Assembly: GCF_001183545.1 (NCBI RefSeq)
Contig: NZ_KQ236688.1
Span: 3,980,395 to 4,044,394, forward strand
Direction of reading: 5' to 3'
From: Cellvibrio sp. pealriver
Lineage (GTDB): Bacteria > Pseudomonadota > Gammaproteobacteria > Pseudomonadales > Cellvibrionaceae
Length of the DNA stretch: 64,000 nt
Below the pieces are notes generated by a model that had not been told where the DNA came from, searched no databases, and was given only the letters and a program-made list of their open reading frames with translations. A program made the translations under genes and the position numbers. Positions 14,399 to 22,636 of the stretch are shown one piece after another; position 1 is the first letter of the stretch; every line of letters starts with the position of its first letter.

Positions 14399-16735
14399 AT
14401 GACGCAGCATGTTTATCGTCGCTGGTGCAGCGTCGCCCTCCTGATCCTTACGTTGGTATCCCTTGTCTGTTTTTGGTCGATAAGCCGTACCGGTTTGCAA
14501 ATCGATACCAACCTGCGCAGTCTTTCGCCTTCATTCTCTGTCGATGCTTCGGTAAACCAAGCGCTCAATAAAATGTCCGCCGATGCCGCACAGCAATTTA
14601 TGCTGGTGCTGGTGCATGAGGATGAAGATTCGCTCACCGATGCCAGCGATTATTTGCGTGAATTAATCGAACAAGAAGCGCAGGTCATTCGTTACGTTGA
14701 TCACACCGCATTGCTTGATGCCTATGCGGCGCAGTTGCAGCAGCATTCATTTCATATTCTGGGGCCGCAGGCGCAAACGGTGCTCGCCCAAGGTGAGGAT
14801 GCTGCGGTATTGAAATTGGGAGAAAACAATCTCTACGGCACTGGCGGCATGCTGCGTTTGGTTCCAGTGGTTCGCGATCCACTGGGGTTCGCGAATGAAT
14901 ACGCAGTGAGATTATTAGATCGCATTGGCGTAAATAACAGTGACGAAATCCAAGCGGTAACACGCGCAGGGAAAGACATCTTTATTGCGCCCCATCAATT
15001 GCGCTTGGCTAGCGATGCGATGGAAATGAAACAGCAGGATCTGGCGCTAGCGGAACTTGAAAAAATTACCGCGCAATTTAAAGCAGAATATCCCGATGTT
15101 GAAATAGTGGAATCCGGCATTTTATTTTTTGCCGCCGATTCGGCCCAGTCAGCGCGGGCGGATATTGAAACCATCAGCACCGGTTCTACCATTGGTGTGT
15201 TGTTATTAGCCTTATGGATTTTTCGCGGGCCGCGTGCGTTGGTATTGCCTGCGTTATCAATCGGCTTGGGTTTGGCGTTTGCGTTTAGTATTTGCCATTA
15301 CTGGTTGGGTTCAATCCATGTATTAACGCTGGTGTTTGGGTCGAGCTTGATCGGCGTGGTGGTGGATTATGCGTTGCACTATTTTTATTTTCAGGCACAT
15401 CACCCGCAGGGCGAAAATCGTTTGCCGCTCTACCGCGCGCTTATGCTGAGTTTGTTGTCCAGCGTAATCGGTTTTAGTGCACTGGCTTGGTCGGGGTTAG
15501 CGGCGCTGCAACAGGTGGCCGTGTTCGCGGCCTTGGGTTTGGTTTACGCTTGGTTGGTGGTGATTTCCCTCGGCCATTTCCTCACTAAAAACGTAAAAGT
15601 TTACGATGCCGGTTTGCAAAAAGCGGTGTTGGGTGTACTGCGTTTGTTTGGCAAATTACGCGCAGTGCATGTCATTGTGGCTATGTTAATGGTGCTGGGC
15701 GCGAGCTTTTGGGTGAACCGGTTTGACTTTCCAGTTAGCGATAACCCGCGCAGTTTTTTTGCCGCCAATCCACAATTGATTGAGCAAGAAAAACAAGTCA
15801 GCGAATGGGTTGCGAGCCATGAGCCTGCGAGTTTTATTCTGGTTCACGGTGAAAATGCGCAGCAAGTGTATGATCGCATCGCGCTGGTGCAAGCCGCTGT
15901 AGAAAATTCGGCACAAGAAAATGAAGCATTGCTACCGCTGCTTGGCGTTCATCATTTTTTTCCATCACCCGCCCAACAGCAAACGAACTATCAGCTTAAT
16001 CAACGTATTTATGGTGCAGATGGCCTCGCTGCAACATTTATCCAGCAGCAAGGACTCACAGAAATTTCCGCGCAAGCCTTGGCTGAGGCGTATCGCGCGC
16101 AACAGAATAATGCGTTGAACCCGGCGGAATTTTTTACCGAAGGCGCATTTTTATTACCGCCATTGTGGATTGAAAGTGATAAAGGTGTGGATGCCTTTTT
16201 AATGCTGCCCAAGTCAATGGATCTACATAAAGTGGCCGAGCAGGTTGCAGCAATTTCCGGCGTTCGTTTTTTTAGTGCGATGCAAGACGCAGAAATGGGT
16301 ATGAAAAACCTGCGCCAATCTTCAATGAAATTGCTGCTGCTGGCCTTGGCGTTGATGGCTGCGCTATTGCTTATTCGCTACCCCTGGCGAACAGTATTGC
16401 AGCTGATGGCGGTGCCTGCCTTTGCTATTTCAGCCAGCTTTGTGTTGTTGGCCTTATTTAATGTGCCGCTGACATTGTTTCATGTTATGGCATTATTTTT
16501 GGTGGTCGGCTTGGGTATGGATTACGTCATCTTTATTGCCGAGATGAGCGAGAATTCGGTAGAAACCTTATCTGCCGTGGCGATTTCATCCACCACCAAT
16601 CTTTTATCTTTCGGTTTGTTGGGCTTGAGTATTTTGCCTGCGGTGAGCGCCTTTGGTTTGGCCTTATTTATTGGCAGCAGCTTTAATCTATTGGGTGCAT
16701 TACTTCTGGCCAGCCGTCGCTGGAAAAATCATTAG
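14399..16735 (+). CDS. MMPL/RND-family lipid exporter of the aryl-polyene cluster
   Basis: About 778 residues with the MMPL layout: one N-terminal helix, a large periplasmic domain, five helices (from TGSTIGVLLLALWIF on), a second helix, a second periplasmic domain and a final five-helix bundle. Acidic residues in the helix segments LIGVVVDYALHYFYF and VVGLGMDYVIFIAEM are the expected proton-relay positions. ATG at 14399 follows GAAGG at good spacing; a TTG at 14384 is less likely. It probably flips or extracts the lipid-linked polyene for LolA-like transfer to the outer membrane. Confidence 0.85.
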   Translation: MTQHVYRRWCSVALLILTLVSLVCFWSISRTGLQIDTNLRSLSPSFSVDASVNQALNKMSADAAQQFMLVLVHEDEDSLTDASDYLRELIEQEAQVIRYVDHTALLDAYAAQLQQHSFHILGPQAQTVLAQGEDAAVLKLGENNLYGTGGMLRLVPVVRDPLGFANEYAVRLLDRIGVNNSDEIQAVTRAGKDIFIAPHQLRLASDAMEMKQQDLALAELEKITAQFKAEYPDVEIVESGILFFAADSAQSARADIETISTGSTIGVLLLALWIFRGPRALVLPALSIGLGLAFAFSICHYWLGSIHVLTLVFGSSLIGVVVDYALHYFYFQAHHPQGENRLPLYRALMLSLLSSVIGFSALAWSGLAALQQVAVFAALGLVYAWLVVISLGHFLTKNVKVYDAGLQKAVLGVLRLFGKLRAVHVIVAMLMVLGASFWVNRFDFPVSDNPRSFFAANPQLIEQEKQVSEWVASHEPASFILVHGENAQQVYDRIALVQAAVENSAQENEALLPLLGVHHFFPSPAQQQTNYQLNQRIYGADGLAATFIQQQGLTEISAQALAEAYRAQQNNALNPAEFFTEGAFLLPPLWIESDKGVDAFLMLPKSMDLHKVAEQVAAISGVRFFSAMQDAEMGMKNLRQSSMKLLLLALALMAALLLIRYPWRTVLQLMAVPAFAISASFVLLALFNVPLTLFHVMALFLVVGLGMDYVIFIAEMSENSVETLSAVAISSTTNLLSFGLLGLSILPAVSAFGLALFIGSSFNLLGALLLASRRWKNH

Positions 16736-16812
16736 TGTGATATTTGTGTAGACAATTGTGAGTAAATAGCAATTAGCAAAGACTGTGAGCAAACAAATAC
16801 GGGTAAACAACT

Positions 16813-17541
16813 ATGAGCAAAAAACGTGTATTGGTGACCGGTGCCAGCCGTGGAATTGGCAAAGCCTGCGCATTAAAACTCGGTGCCGATGGATTCGATG
16901 TCTGTGTTCACTATCGCTCCGGAAAAACTGAAGCAGAAGCGGTTGCTGCTGAAATTATTGCCAATGGCGGCAGCGCCAGTTTGATTCAATTTGATGTGTG
17001 CGAGCGCGAAAAAGTGAGCGAGGTATTATTGGCTGATGTTGAGGCCAATGGTGCGTTTTATGCTGTGGTGTGCAACGCGGGCATCGCGGCAGACAATGCT
17101 TTTCCTGCGATTACGGGCGAACAGTGGGATTCAGTCATTCACACCAATTTAGATGCGTTTTACAACGTGCTCTATCCACTTGTTATGCCGATGATCCGCT
17201 TGCGCAAGGGTGGTCGTATTGTGACGCTATCATCCGTTTCTGGTGTGATTGGCAATCGCGGCCAAACCAATTACAGCGCGGCAAAAGCGGGCATTATCGG
17301 TGCCACTAAAGCGCTGGCAATTGAATTGGCCAAGCGCAATATCACCGTCAACTGCGTAGCGCCCGGCGTGATTGAAACCGATATGATCGAAGGCATTTAT
17401 CACGACGAAGCCATGAAATTAATTCCCATGCAGCGCTTCGGTAAAGTGGACGATGTTGCGGCGACCGTGAGCTTTTTAGTGTCCGATGCGGCGGGCTATA
17501 TAACGCGGCAAGTGATTAGTGTGAATGGGGGAATGTGTTGA
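16813..17541 (+). CDS. 3-oxoacyl-ACP reductase, FabG type
   Basis: A 242-residue short-chain dehydrogenase/reductase. The cofactor site is VTGASRGIGKA, CNAGIA follows, and the catalytic Ser-Tyr-Lys residues are in TLSSVSG and NYSAAKAG. The C-terminal PMQRFGKVDDVAATVSFLVS and QVISVNGGM are typical of FabG. It supplies the ketoreduction step for each polyene cycle. It is the last plus-strand gene of the cluster and ends exactly at an inverted repeat shared with the convergent ketosynthase gene. Confidence 0.9.
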   Translation: MSKKRVLVTGASRGIGKACALKLGADGFDVCVHYRSGKTEAEAVAAEIIANGGSASLIQFDVCEREKVSEVLLADVEANGAFYAVVCNAGIAADNAFPAITGEQWDSVIHTNLDAFYNVLYPLVMPMIRLRKGGRIVTLSSVSGVIGNRGQTNYSAAKAGIIGATKALAIELAKRNITVNCVAPGVIETDMIEGIYHDEAMKLIPMQRFGKVDDVAATVSFLVSDAAGYITRQVISVNGGMC

Positions 17542-17570
17542 ATCCCCCAGCCCCCTTTTACAAAGGGGGA
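17540..17570 (+). repeat. C/G-rich repeat, copy 1 of an inverted pair
   Basis: AATCCCCCAGCCCCCTTTT, then ACAAAGGGGGA, starts at the fabG-like stop codon. A near-identical copy lies inverted at 17660-17689. Confidence 0.9.
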
Positions 17571-17659
17571 GACTGGTCTGCGCCAGATTTTAAACACTCC
17601 GCTAGATGAACTGCTCGCCCGGAATAAAACCAACAATCTCAAATTTGGCACATTCAAAC

Positions 17660-17689
17660 TCCCCCTTTGAAAAAGGGGGCAGGGGGATT
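17660..17689 (-). repeat. C/G-rich repeat, copy 2 (inverted)
   Basis: Reverse complement of the repeat at 17540-17570 with only a few differences. The pair encloses about 90 bases between convergent genes. Transcripts from either side could fold into a long hairpin that acts as a bidirectional terminator. Each copy is itself partly palindromic (CCCCCTTT and AAAGGGGG). Confidence 0.9.
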
Positions 17690-17694
17690 TGCTG

Positions 17695-18921
17695 TTAAAC
17701 CCGCTTAAAAATCAGCGACGTATTCACCCCGCCAAACGCAAAATTATTACTCATAAAATATTGCGCGGTTAATTCGCGCACGTCATTGCGGATGTAATCC
17801 AGTAAGCCGCAATTTTCATCCAGCTCTTCCAAATTTAAATTGGGCGAAAACCAATTTTCATTCATCATTTCGATGCCCAGCCAGGCTTCCAAAGAACCGC
17901 AGGCACCAAGGCTGTGGCCGATATAACTTTTCAAACTGCTAAACGGAATCTGGCTGCCCATCACCTCTTGTGTTGCCAATGACTCTGCAATATCGCCGTG
18001 GACTGTGGCGGTGCCATGACCGGAAATGTAGTGGATTTGTTCAGCGTTTAATTGCGCATCCTGCAAACTTTTTTGCATGACTTTTGCCATGGTGGCTTGA
18101 TTGGGGCGCACTAAATGATTGCCATCGCAATTGGTAGCAAAGCCAACCACTTCGGCAAGAATGTTAGCGCCGCGTGCAACGGCGTGATCCCAGTCTTCCA
18201 GAATTAATGTGCAAGCGCCTTCGCCCAATACCAAGCCATCGCGTTGGGTATCGAATGCGCGTGGCGATAATTCGGGCGTCGCATTTTTTAAACTGGCGGA
18301 GTAAACCGTATCGAATACCGCCGCTTGTGTCGGGCAAAGTTCTTCTGCGCCGCCTGCGATCATAATGGTTTGCTGGCCACTGCGAATCGCCTCATACGCA
18401 AAACCAATGCCTTGGCTCCCGGCAGTGCAGGCACTGCTGGTGGTGTACATGCGCCCGCAGGTGCCGAACAGCACGCTGATATTGACCGCAGCGGAATGGC
18501 TCATCATGCGCAAATAGGTTGTGCCATTTAATTTGGCCATGGATTTGTGCTCAAGCAAGCCAAAAAATTCCATCGCCGCATCACTGCTGCCGGTGGCAGA
18601 GCCGTAAGCAACGCCGGTTTCATCGCTGCTGATAATCGGATCTTTAAATAATCCGGCGTGAATCAACGCTTGCTCGGTGGCGACAACCGCCATCTGTGCC
18701 ACTCGCCCCATGCCGCGCTTTTTTTTCATGGTGTAATGCGCGGGTATTACAAAATCATCCACGGGTGATGCAAGGCGGGTTTGCAATTCCGGATACTGAT
18801 CCCACTCGTGCATGTAACGCACACGATTTTTTAATTGCAGAATATTTTCGCGAATGGTTTTCCACTCGTGACCCAATGCTGATATGGCACCGGCTCCGGT
18901 AATGGCGACACGTTTTGTCAC
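17695..18921 (-). CDS. Beta-ketoacyl-ACP synthase II-like, aryl-polyene
   Basis: A 408-residue FabF-type condensing enzyme. The active-site cysteine is in TTSSACTAGSQGIG, the histidines in SGHGTATVHGD and KSYIGHSLGACG, and the C-terminal NNFAFGGVN is present. This is the second complete ketosynthase of the cluster and may act in initiation or elongation. Its ATG overlaps the stop of the dehydratase gene upstream (ATGA), so it is the last gene of a strongly coupled minus-strand operon. Confidence 0.88.
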   Translation of the reverse strand: MTKRVAITGAGAISALGHEWKTIRENILQLKNRVRYMHEWDQYPELQTRLASPVDDFVIPAHYTMKKKRGMGRVAQMAVVATEQALIHAGLFKDPIISSDETGVAYGSATGSSDAAMEFFGLLEHKSMAKLNGTTYLRMMSHSAAVNISVLFGTCGRMYTTSSACTAGSQGIGFAYEAIRSGQQTIMIAGGAEELCPTQAAVFDTVYSASLKNATPELSPRAFDTQRDGLVLGEGACTLILEDWDHAVARGANILAEVVGFATNCDGNHLVRPNQATMAKVMQKSLQDAQLNAEQIHYISGHGTATVHGDIAESLATQEVMGSQIPFSSLKSYIGHSLGACGSLEAWLGIEMMNENWFSPNLNLEELDENCGLLDYIRNDVRELTAQYFMSNNFAFGGVNTSLIFKRV

Positions 18922-19436
18922 GCGCTTGCTCCTGTTGTTGGTGGAATTTCCTGTTGTGCTTTTGCTTGTTCGTTCGCTTTTTCTTGCGATTGGTTTTCGT
19001 GCTCGTTGAGTGGTTTGCGGAATACTGATAATTTTGCGCGTGCCACACAGCGTTGATCGCGCAGGTTAATGATCTCGCATTGAAAATTAGCCAGGCTTTC
19101 ACCGACAACGGCGCTTTCCGAACAGCGCACTTGCAATACATCGCCTGCGCAAAAATAGGGAACAAATGCCTCGTATTTGCGAGTCCCTAATAACAAGCCC
19201 AAATGCGGCGCGACTGTACCTTGCTGCAGTTGATAGCCTGCAATCAATGCTGCGGTTTGCCCCATGTATTCCACACCAATCCAACTGGGTACGCCTTTGC
19301 CCGCAACAAAAAAAGAAGACTGTTCGCTAACGGTAATTTCTGCGCAGGAAAAATTGCCAGCCAACTCAATAATACGATTGATCAACAGCATGGGCTCGCG
19401 ATGCGGTATTAAATCGTAGATGCGTGAATCAATCAT
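18918..19436 (-). CDS. 3-hydroxyacyl-ACP dehydratase, ApeP-like hotdog protein
   Basis: About 172 residues from ATG 19436, with the FabA/FabZ-like hotdog pattern DLIPHREPMLLINRI and GVPSWIGVEYMGQTAALIAG. The C-terminal 25 residues are polar and low-complexity (NEHENQSQEKANEQAKAQQE). The start at 19436 is supported by ATGA overlap with the acyltransferase gene; a longer start at 19472 would run deeper into that gene. It forms trans double bonds after ketoreduction, presumably with the second dehydratase at 21172. Confidence 0.85.
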   Translation of the reverse strand: MIDSRIYDLIPHREPMLLINRIIELAGNFSCAEITVSEQSSFFVAGKGVPSWIGVEYMGQTAALIAGYQLQQGTVAPHLGLLLGTRKYEAFVPYFCAGDVLQVRCSESAVVGESLANFQCEIINLRDQRCVARAKLSVFRKPLNEHENQSQEKANEQAKAQQEIPPTTGASA

Positions 19437-20428
19437 CTGGCAGATTCCTCGGCAGACCGGCTGCTCGCCCAATAGGGATAAAAATTAAACCATTGCAGTG
19501 GCGCACGTGCCGCTTGTTGCTCCAAGGCGTTGGCATACTGCTGGGCGTAAGCTTGCAATTGTGCGCCGCCATCTTTGCGTGGCAGCGTCACTTGTTGCGC
19601 AAAGGGAACCAATTCAAAAACAATTTTGTGCGCGCTGCGATAGGAAAACATCAGTTGCACTTCGCACTGCAATACTTTGGCGAGCATATAAGGGCCGATA
19701 GGTAATTGCGCGGGGCGGCCGAGAAAATCCACCGTGACGGTGCGCGCCTCCCCGCTGAGCGGAATCCGGTCACCGGCAATAAATAGCCATTCGCCATTAT
19801 CGATTTTGGTTTTCAACTGCAGGATGAGTGGAATATCCAGTTCATTTACTTGGTAAATATGAATGCGCGACTCCGGATTAATTTTTTGCATCGCGGTGAC
19901 AAAATTGGCGGAGTGTTGATCGTAAACGAGTGCATTGATCGTGCGCGCTTTATAGCGTTGCACAAAGCCGCGGCAATATTCCAAATTGCCCAGGTGGGAG
20001 CCAATAATTAATTGGCCATTGGTTTTTGCCATAAATTCGGCGAGCAGTGGTTCGTTGGCGATTTCAAAATCCTGCTCGTTGATGGGCGTACTCCAAGCGA
20101 GGAGTTTGTCCAGGATGCATTGCCCAAATGAATACATGTGACGAAAAACATCGCGATAACCGGGTGTTTTTCCTTGCCAATAATCGGGATATTTTTCTGC
20201 GTGCGTACGTAAAAATTCGAGTGATGCAGAGCGTGCACGGCGGTTAACCAGAAAAAAATACGCCATGATCGGGTACAACAATGCGTTAAAAAATCCTCGT
20301 CCGAAAATGCGTTGTATCCACAGCATGAACAAAATGCCGCGAATAGTGCCGGACTCTTGTAGTGTTGACCAATGCGCTTGTTTTTCGGCTGCAGTTGTTG
20401 GTGCTGTACTGGTGTCCAACTCTGTCAT
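19433..20428 (-). CDS. LpxL/HtrB-like acyltransferase of aryl-polyene cluster
   Basis: About 331 residues with an N-terminal hydrophobic anchor (FFNALLYPIMAYFFLV). The catalytic motif is the HX4E form GSHLGNLEYC, and LFIAGDRIPLSGEARTVTVD is typical of lipid A acyltransferase relatives. The start at 20428 is fixed by a one-base TAATG overlap with the glycosyltransferase stop. In many aryl-polyene loci the glycosyltransferase and acyltransferase are fused or adjacent; here they are separate but coupled. Probably attaches an acyl chain to the lipid anchor. Confidence 0.85.
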   Translation of the reverse strand: MTELDTSTAPTTAAEKQAHWSTLQESGTIRGILFMLWIQRIFGRGFFNALLYPIMAYFFLVNRRARSASLEFLRTHAEKYPDYWQGKTPGYRDVFRHMYSFGQCILDKLLAWSTPINEQDFEIANEPLLAEFMAKTNGQLIIGSHLGNLEYCRGFVQRYKARTINALVYDQHSANFVTAMQKINPESRIHIYQVNELDIPLILQLKTKIDNGEWLFIAGDRIPLSGEARTVTVDFLGRPAQLPIGPYMLAKVLQCEVQLMFSYRSAHKIVFELVPFAQQVTLPRKDGGAQLQAYAQQYANALEQQAARAPLQWFNFYPYWASSRSAEESAR

Positions 20429-21165
20429 TATTGACCTCGTAAACGCTGCCATAGTAGCACCGGCAAGCGGATCAACATGCCCAGCATTAAACGGCTGTGT
20501 AATTTAATCAGCAACAGGTTATCGCGCAGGTAATTAAAGTGCGACACACTTTGCTCGGGGTAGATGACATGGGTATTGAGAAATACCAATGTGGTATTGC
20601 TCCACACCGCTTTTACCAATAGCTCGGTATCAAAATCCATGCGATTGCCGACGAAGTGGCGGTCGAGTACATCTTCAGCTGCGTGGAGTGGATACACACG
20701 AAAGCCGCACAGCCCGTCTTTAATCCGCAGTGACAAAGTTTCCAGTGCGACCCAAAAATCAGTGACTTTGCGGCCATAGACGCGCGCTTTGGGTGCTGAT
20801 GTATCAAACACGGGTTTGCCACAAATAATGGCATCAGGTTGTTGCTGTGAACACTGCACAAACTTTTCAATATCGGCGACGTCGTGTTGTCCGTCGGCAT
20901 CAATCTGAATGGCATGGGTAAAACCCAGATTGCGCGCAAAAGTGAAACCGGCTTTTACTGCCGCACCTTTGCCGCGGTTGCGTTGCAACGCAAAAAAATG
21001 CACGTTGGTGTAATGCGTAATCGCTGCTTCTACTTGCGCGCGGCTATCGGGATTGCTGCCGTCATCCACAATGACCAGCGGTAATCCACTCGCGACTAAC
21101 TGCGGTAAAAACGCAATAAATTGGCGCTCATGGTTGTAATGTGGAATTAATAAACAATAACTCAT
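20428..21165 (-). CDS. Family 2 glycosyltransferase of aryl-polyene cluster
   Basis: A 245-residue GT2 enzyme of the DPM1/DPG-synthase type. It has IPHYNHERQ at the N-terminus, VIVDDGSNPDS, the DXD motif in IQIDADGQHD and GKGAAVKAGF. The C-terminus lacks clear membrane helices. It probably adds a sugar in forming the anchor of the pigment. It starts six bases after the ApeI-like dehydratase gene and its stop overlaps the acyltransferase start. Confidence 0.87.
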   Translation of the reverse strand: MSYCLLIPHYNHERQFIAFLPQLVASGLPLVIVDDGSNPDSRAQVEAAITHYTNVHFFALQRNRGKGAAVKAGFTFARNLGFTHAIQIDADGQHDVADIEKFVQCSQQQPDAIICGKPVFDTSAPKARVYGRKVTDFWVALETLSLRIKDGLCGFRVYPLHAAEDVLDRHFVGNRMDFDTELLVKAVWSNTTLVFLNTHVIYPEQSVSHFNYLRDNLLLIKLHSRLMLGMLIRLPVLLWQRLRGQ

Positions 21166-21171
21166 GATGTA

Positions 21172-21573
21172 TTACTGCGTTACCGGTGCTTGGCCTTGAA
21201 AAACCAATTTACCTTCAGAGAAAAGAGTGTCGTTTTGGCTGTAGCGAAATTTTACCGTTGTACTGCTGAAACTCAGTGTTAATTGCAAATGCTGCCCGGG
21301 CAAAATGACCTGCTGGAATTTCAGGTTATCGATACGGATAAATTCATCGCCAATATTAAATAGCGCTTTGGCGAGCTCACCTGCCCAGTGGGTTTGTACA
21401 ACGCCTGCGACAACCGGTTGTTGCGGAAAATGCCCTTCCAGCCAATGCATATCATGGGCGATATACACATCGATGACGCATTGATCTTGATCGCGGCTAA
21501 TGTTCTCCATGCGCGGCCAGTGCGCAGAAGAGAATTGTTCGCGCAGTTGCGCAAGGAGATTTACATCGGTCAT
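21172..21573 (-). CDS. ApeI-like 3-hydroxyacyl-ACP dehydratase
   Basis: A 133-residue hotdog protein with the conserved HWLEGHFPQQPVVAGVVQ block, where the HFP and following Gly/Val positions match FabZ/ApeI dehydratases. It acts with the ApeP-like protein in polyene double-bond formation. The upstream gene (COG4648) ends about 80 bases earlier and the downstream glycosyltransferase begins six bases later, so it belongs to the same operon. Confidence 0.85.
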   Translation of the reverse strand: MTDVNLLAQLREQFSSAHWPRMENISRDQDQCVIDVYIAHDMHWLEGHFPQQPVVAGVVQTHWAGELAKALFNIGDEFIRIDNLKFQQVILPGQHLQLTLSFSSTTVKFRYSQNDTLFSEGKLVFQGQAPVTQ

Positions 21574-21653
21574 TGGTTTTTATCGCGTGAATGCAGCCTG
21601 TTGGGTTGGGCGACATGATACTCCAGCCTGCCGTCTAACCCAATTGCCCGGTT

Positions 21654-22217
21654 TTAGTTCTGCTCGTTGTGTTTGCGGATGTAGTGCAGGCGATAGGCGT
21701 ATTCGCACGCAAAAAACAGCGCAAAAAACACATAAGAGAGTAGCCCGGTATAGAGTGCCCAACTTTTCATGCTGGCAAACGAGGCAAGATAAAGCGCAAT
21801 CAGGCCGTTACCGATGAGTAAGAAAACCCACACCAATGTCAGGACGCGAATGTAGTGTTTTGCCTTGGGGGTAATCACTGCGCCACCAAGGCGAGCCATG
21901 CGTTCAATAACAGTTTCTTTGTGACGAAGGCTGACCGCAAACAGCGCGGCGACGGACCAACTGATGATGACAGGATAAAGCTTCAGCCAATGCTCGCTGT
22001 TGCTTAGCAATAATCCGGCACTGTAAACCGACACTGCAGCGAGCAGCAGGATTTGGCTGCTGTCGGATTTATTGTTTGCACTCAAAAATTTAACCAGCCC
22101 CAAAACGAAAATAATGATCGCAAATGTGGCTGGATTAAGGTGCTGGATTCCAAAATACACCAGCACCGGATAAGCGATAGAGATGATGGTGAGCAGTAGT
22201 GTCAGTAACGATTTCAT
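21654..22217 (-). CDS. COG4648-family membrane protein of aryl-polyene cluster
   Basis: About 187 residues with at least five predicted transmembrane helices (from LLTLLLTIISIAYPVLVYFG to YVFFALFFACEYAYRL). The C-terminus is basic (RLHYIRKHNEQ). COG4648 proteins of unknown function are regular members of aryl-polyene loci. ATG at 22217 is preferred over an upstream start because it opens directly into the first helix. It is the promoter-proximal gene of the minus-strand operon; the control region would be in 22218-22636. Confidence 0.8.
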   Translation of the reverse strand: MKSLLTLLLTIISIAYPVLVYFGIQHLNPATFAIIIFVLGLVKFLSANNKSDSSQILLLAAVSVYSAGLLLSNSEHWLKLYPVIISWSVAALFAVSLRHKETVIERMARLGGAVITPKAKHYIRVLTLVWVFLLIGNGLIALYLASFASMKSWALYTGLLSYVFFALFFACEYAYRLHYIRKHNEQN

Positions 22218-22371
22218 GAATGCAGCGCAGGTGGGTGACGGATAGAGCAATTCTAGTGATTGAAAGTGTGTCGATCCTGCCACAATTATCGTTAAAAGTC
22301 GCGTGATCTCCCTGTTGCCGCAACGCTCCCGATGGCTGCGCAATTGTGTACAGAATTTGAGCGTGATATAA

Positions 22372-22387
22372 ATGACAATGTTGTCAT
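22372..22387. promoter_or_regulatory. Perfect palindrome, candidate LacI-type operator
   Basis: ATGACAATGTTGTCAT: seven-base arms around TG. It lies in the 420-base region between the COG4648 gene and the chitinase gene. It resembles operators of LacI-family sugar regulators such as NagR, which control chitin and N-acetylglucosamine genes; this link is from memory and not checked. Confidence 0.5.
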
Positions 22388-22465
22388 CAGGAGTTGGTGG
22401 CGTTTTTAATCCCTATCTCCCGGCAGAATTGGCGACAAATTTTATAACAATAAAATGGATGTATT

Positions 22466-22477
22466 TTCTCTAGAGAA
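22466..22477. promoter_or_regulatory. Perfect 12-base palindrome in chitinase upstream region
   Basis: TTCTCTAGAGAA, a fully symmetric 12-mer 160 bases before the chitinase start. It could be an operator; the protein that binds is unknown. Apart from the two palindromes I saw no other structure in 22218-22636. Confidence 0.35.
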
Positions 22478-22636
22478 CAAACGAACGTGTCGTCATTAAC
22501 GTCGATTCGTTGGTAGTCGCAAAGTAAATATTCAATAAAACCTAACGCCTTTGGGATTTGTTAAGCATTTCCAATGGACGTTTTTGCCTGAACTTTTTTT
22601 CTGAGCTTTTTTTGAACCTAGAGAGGGAATCATCCA

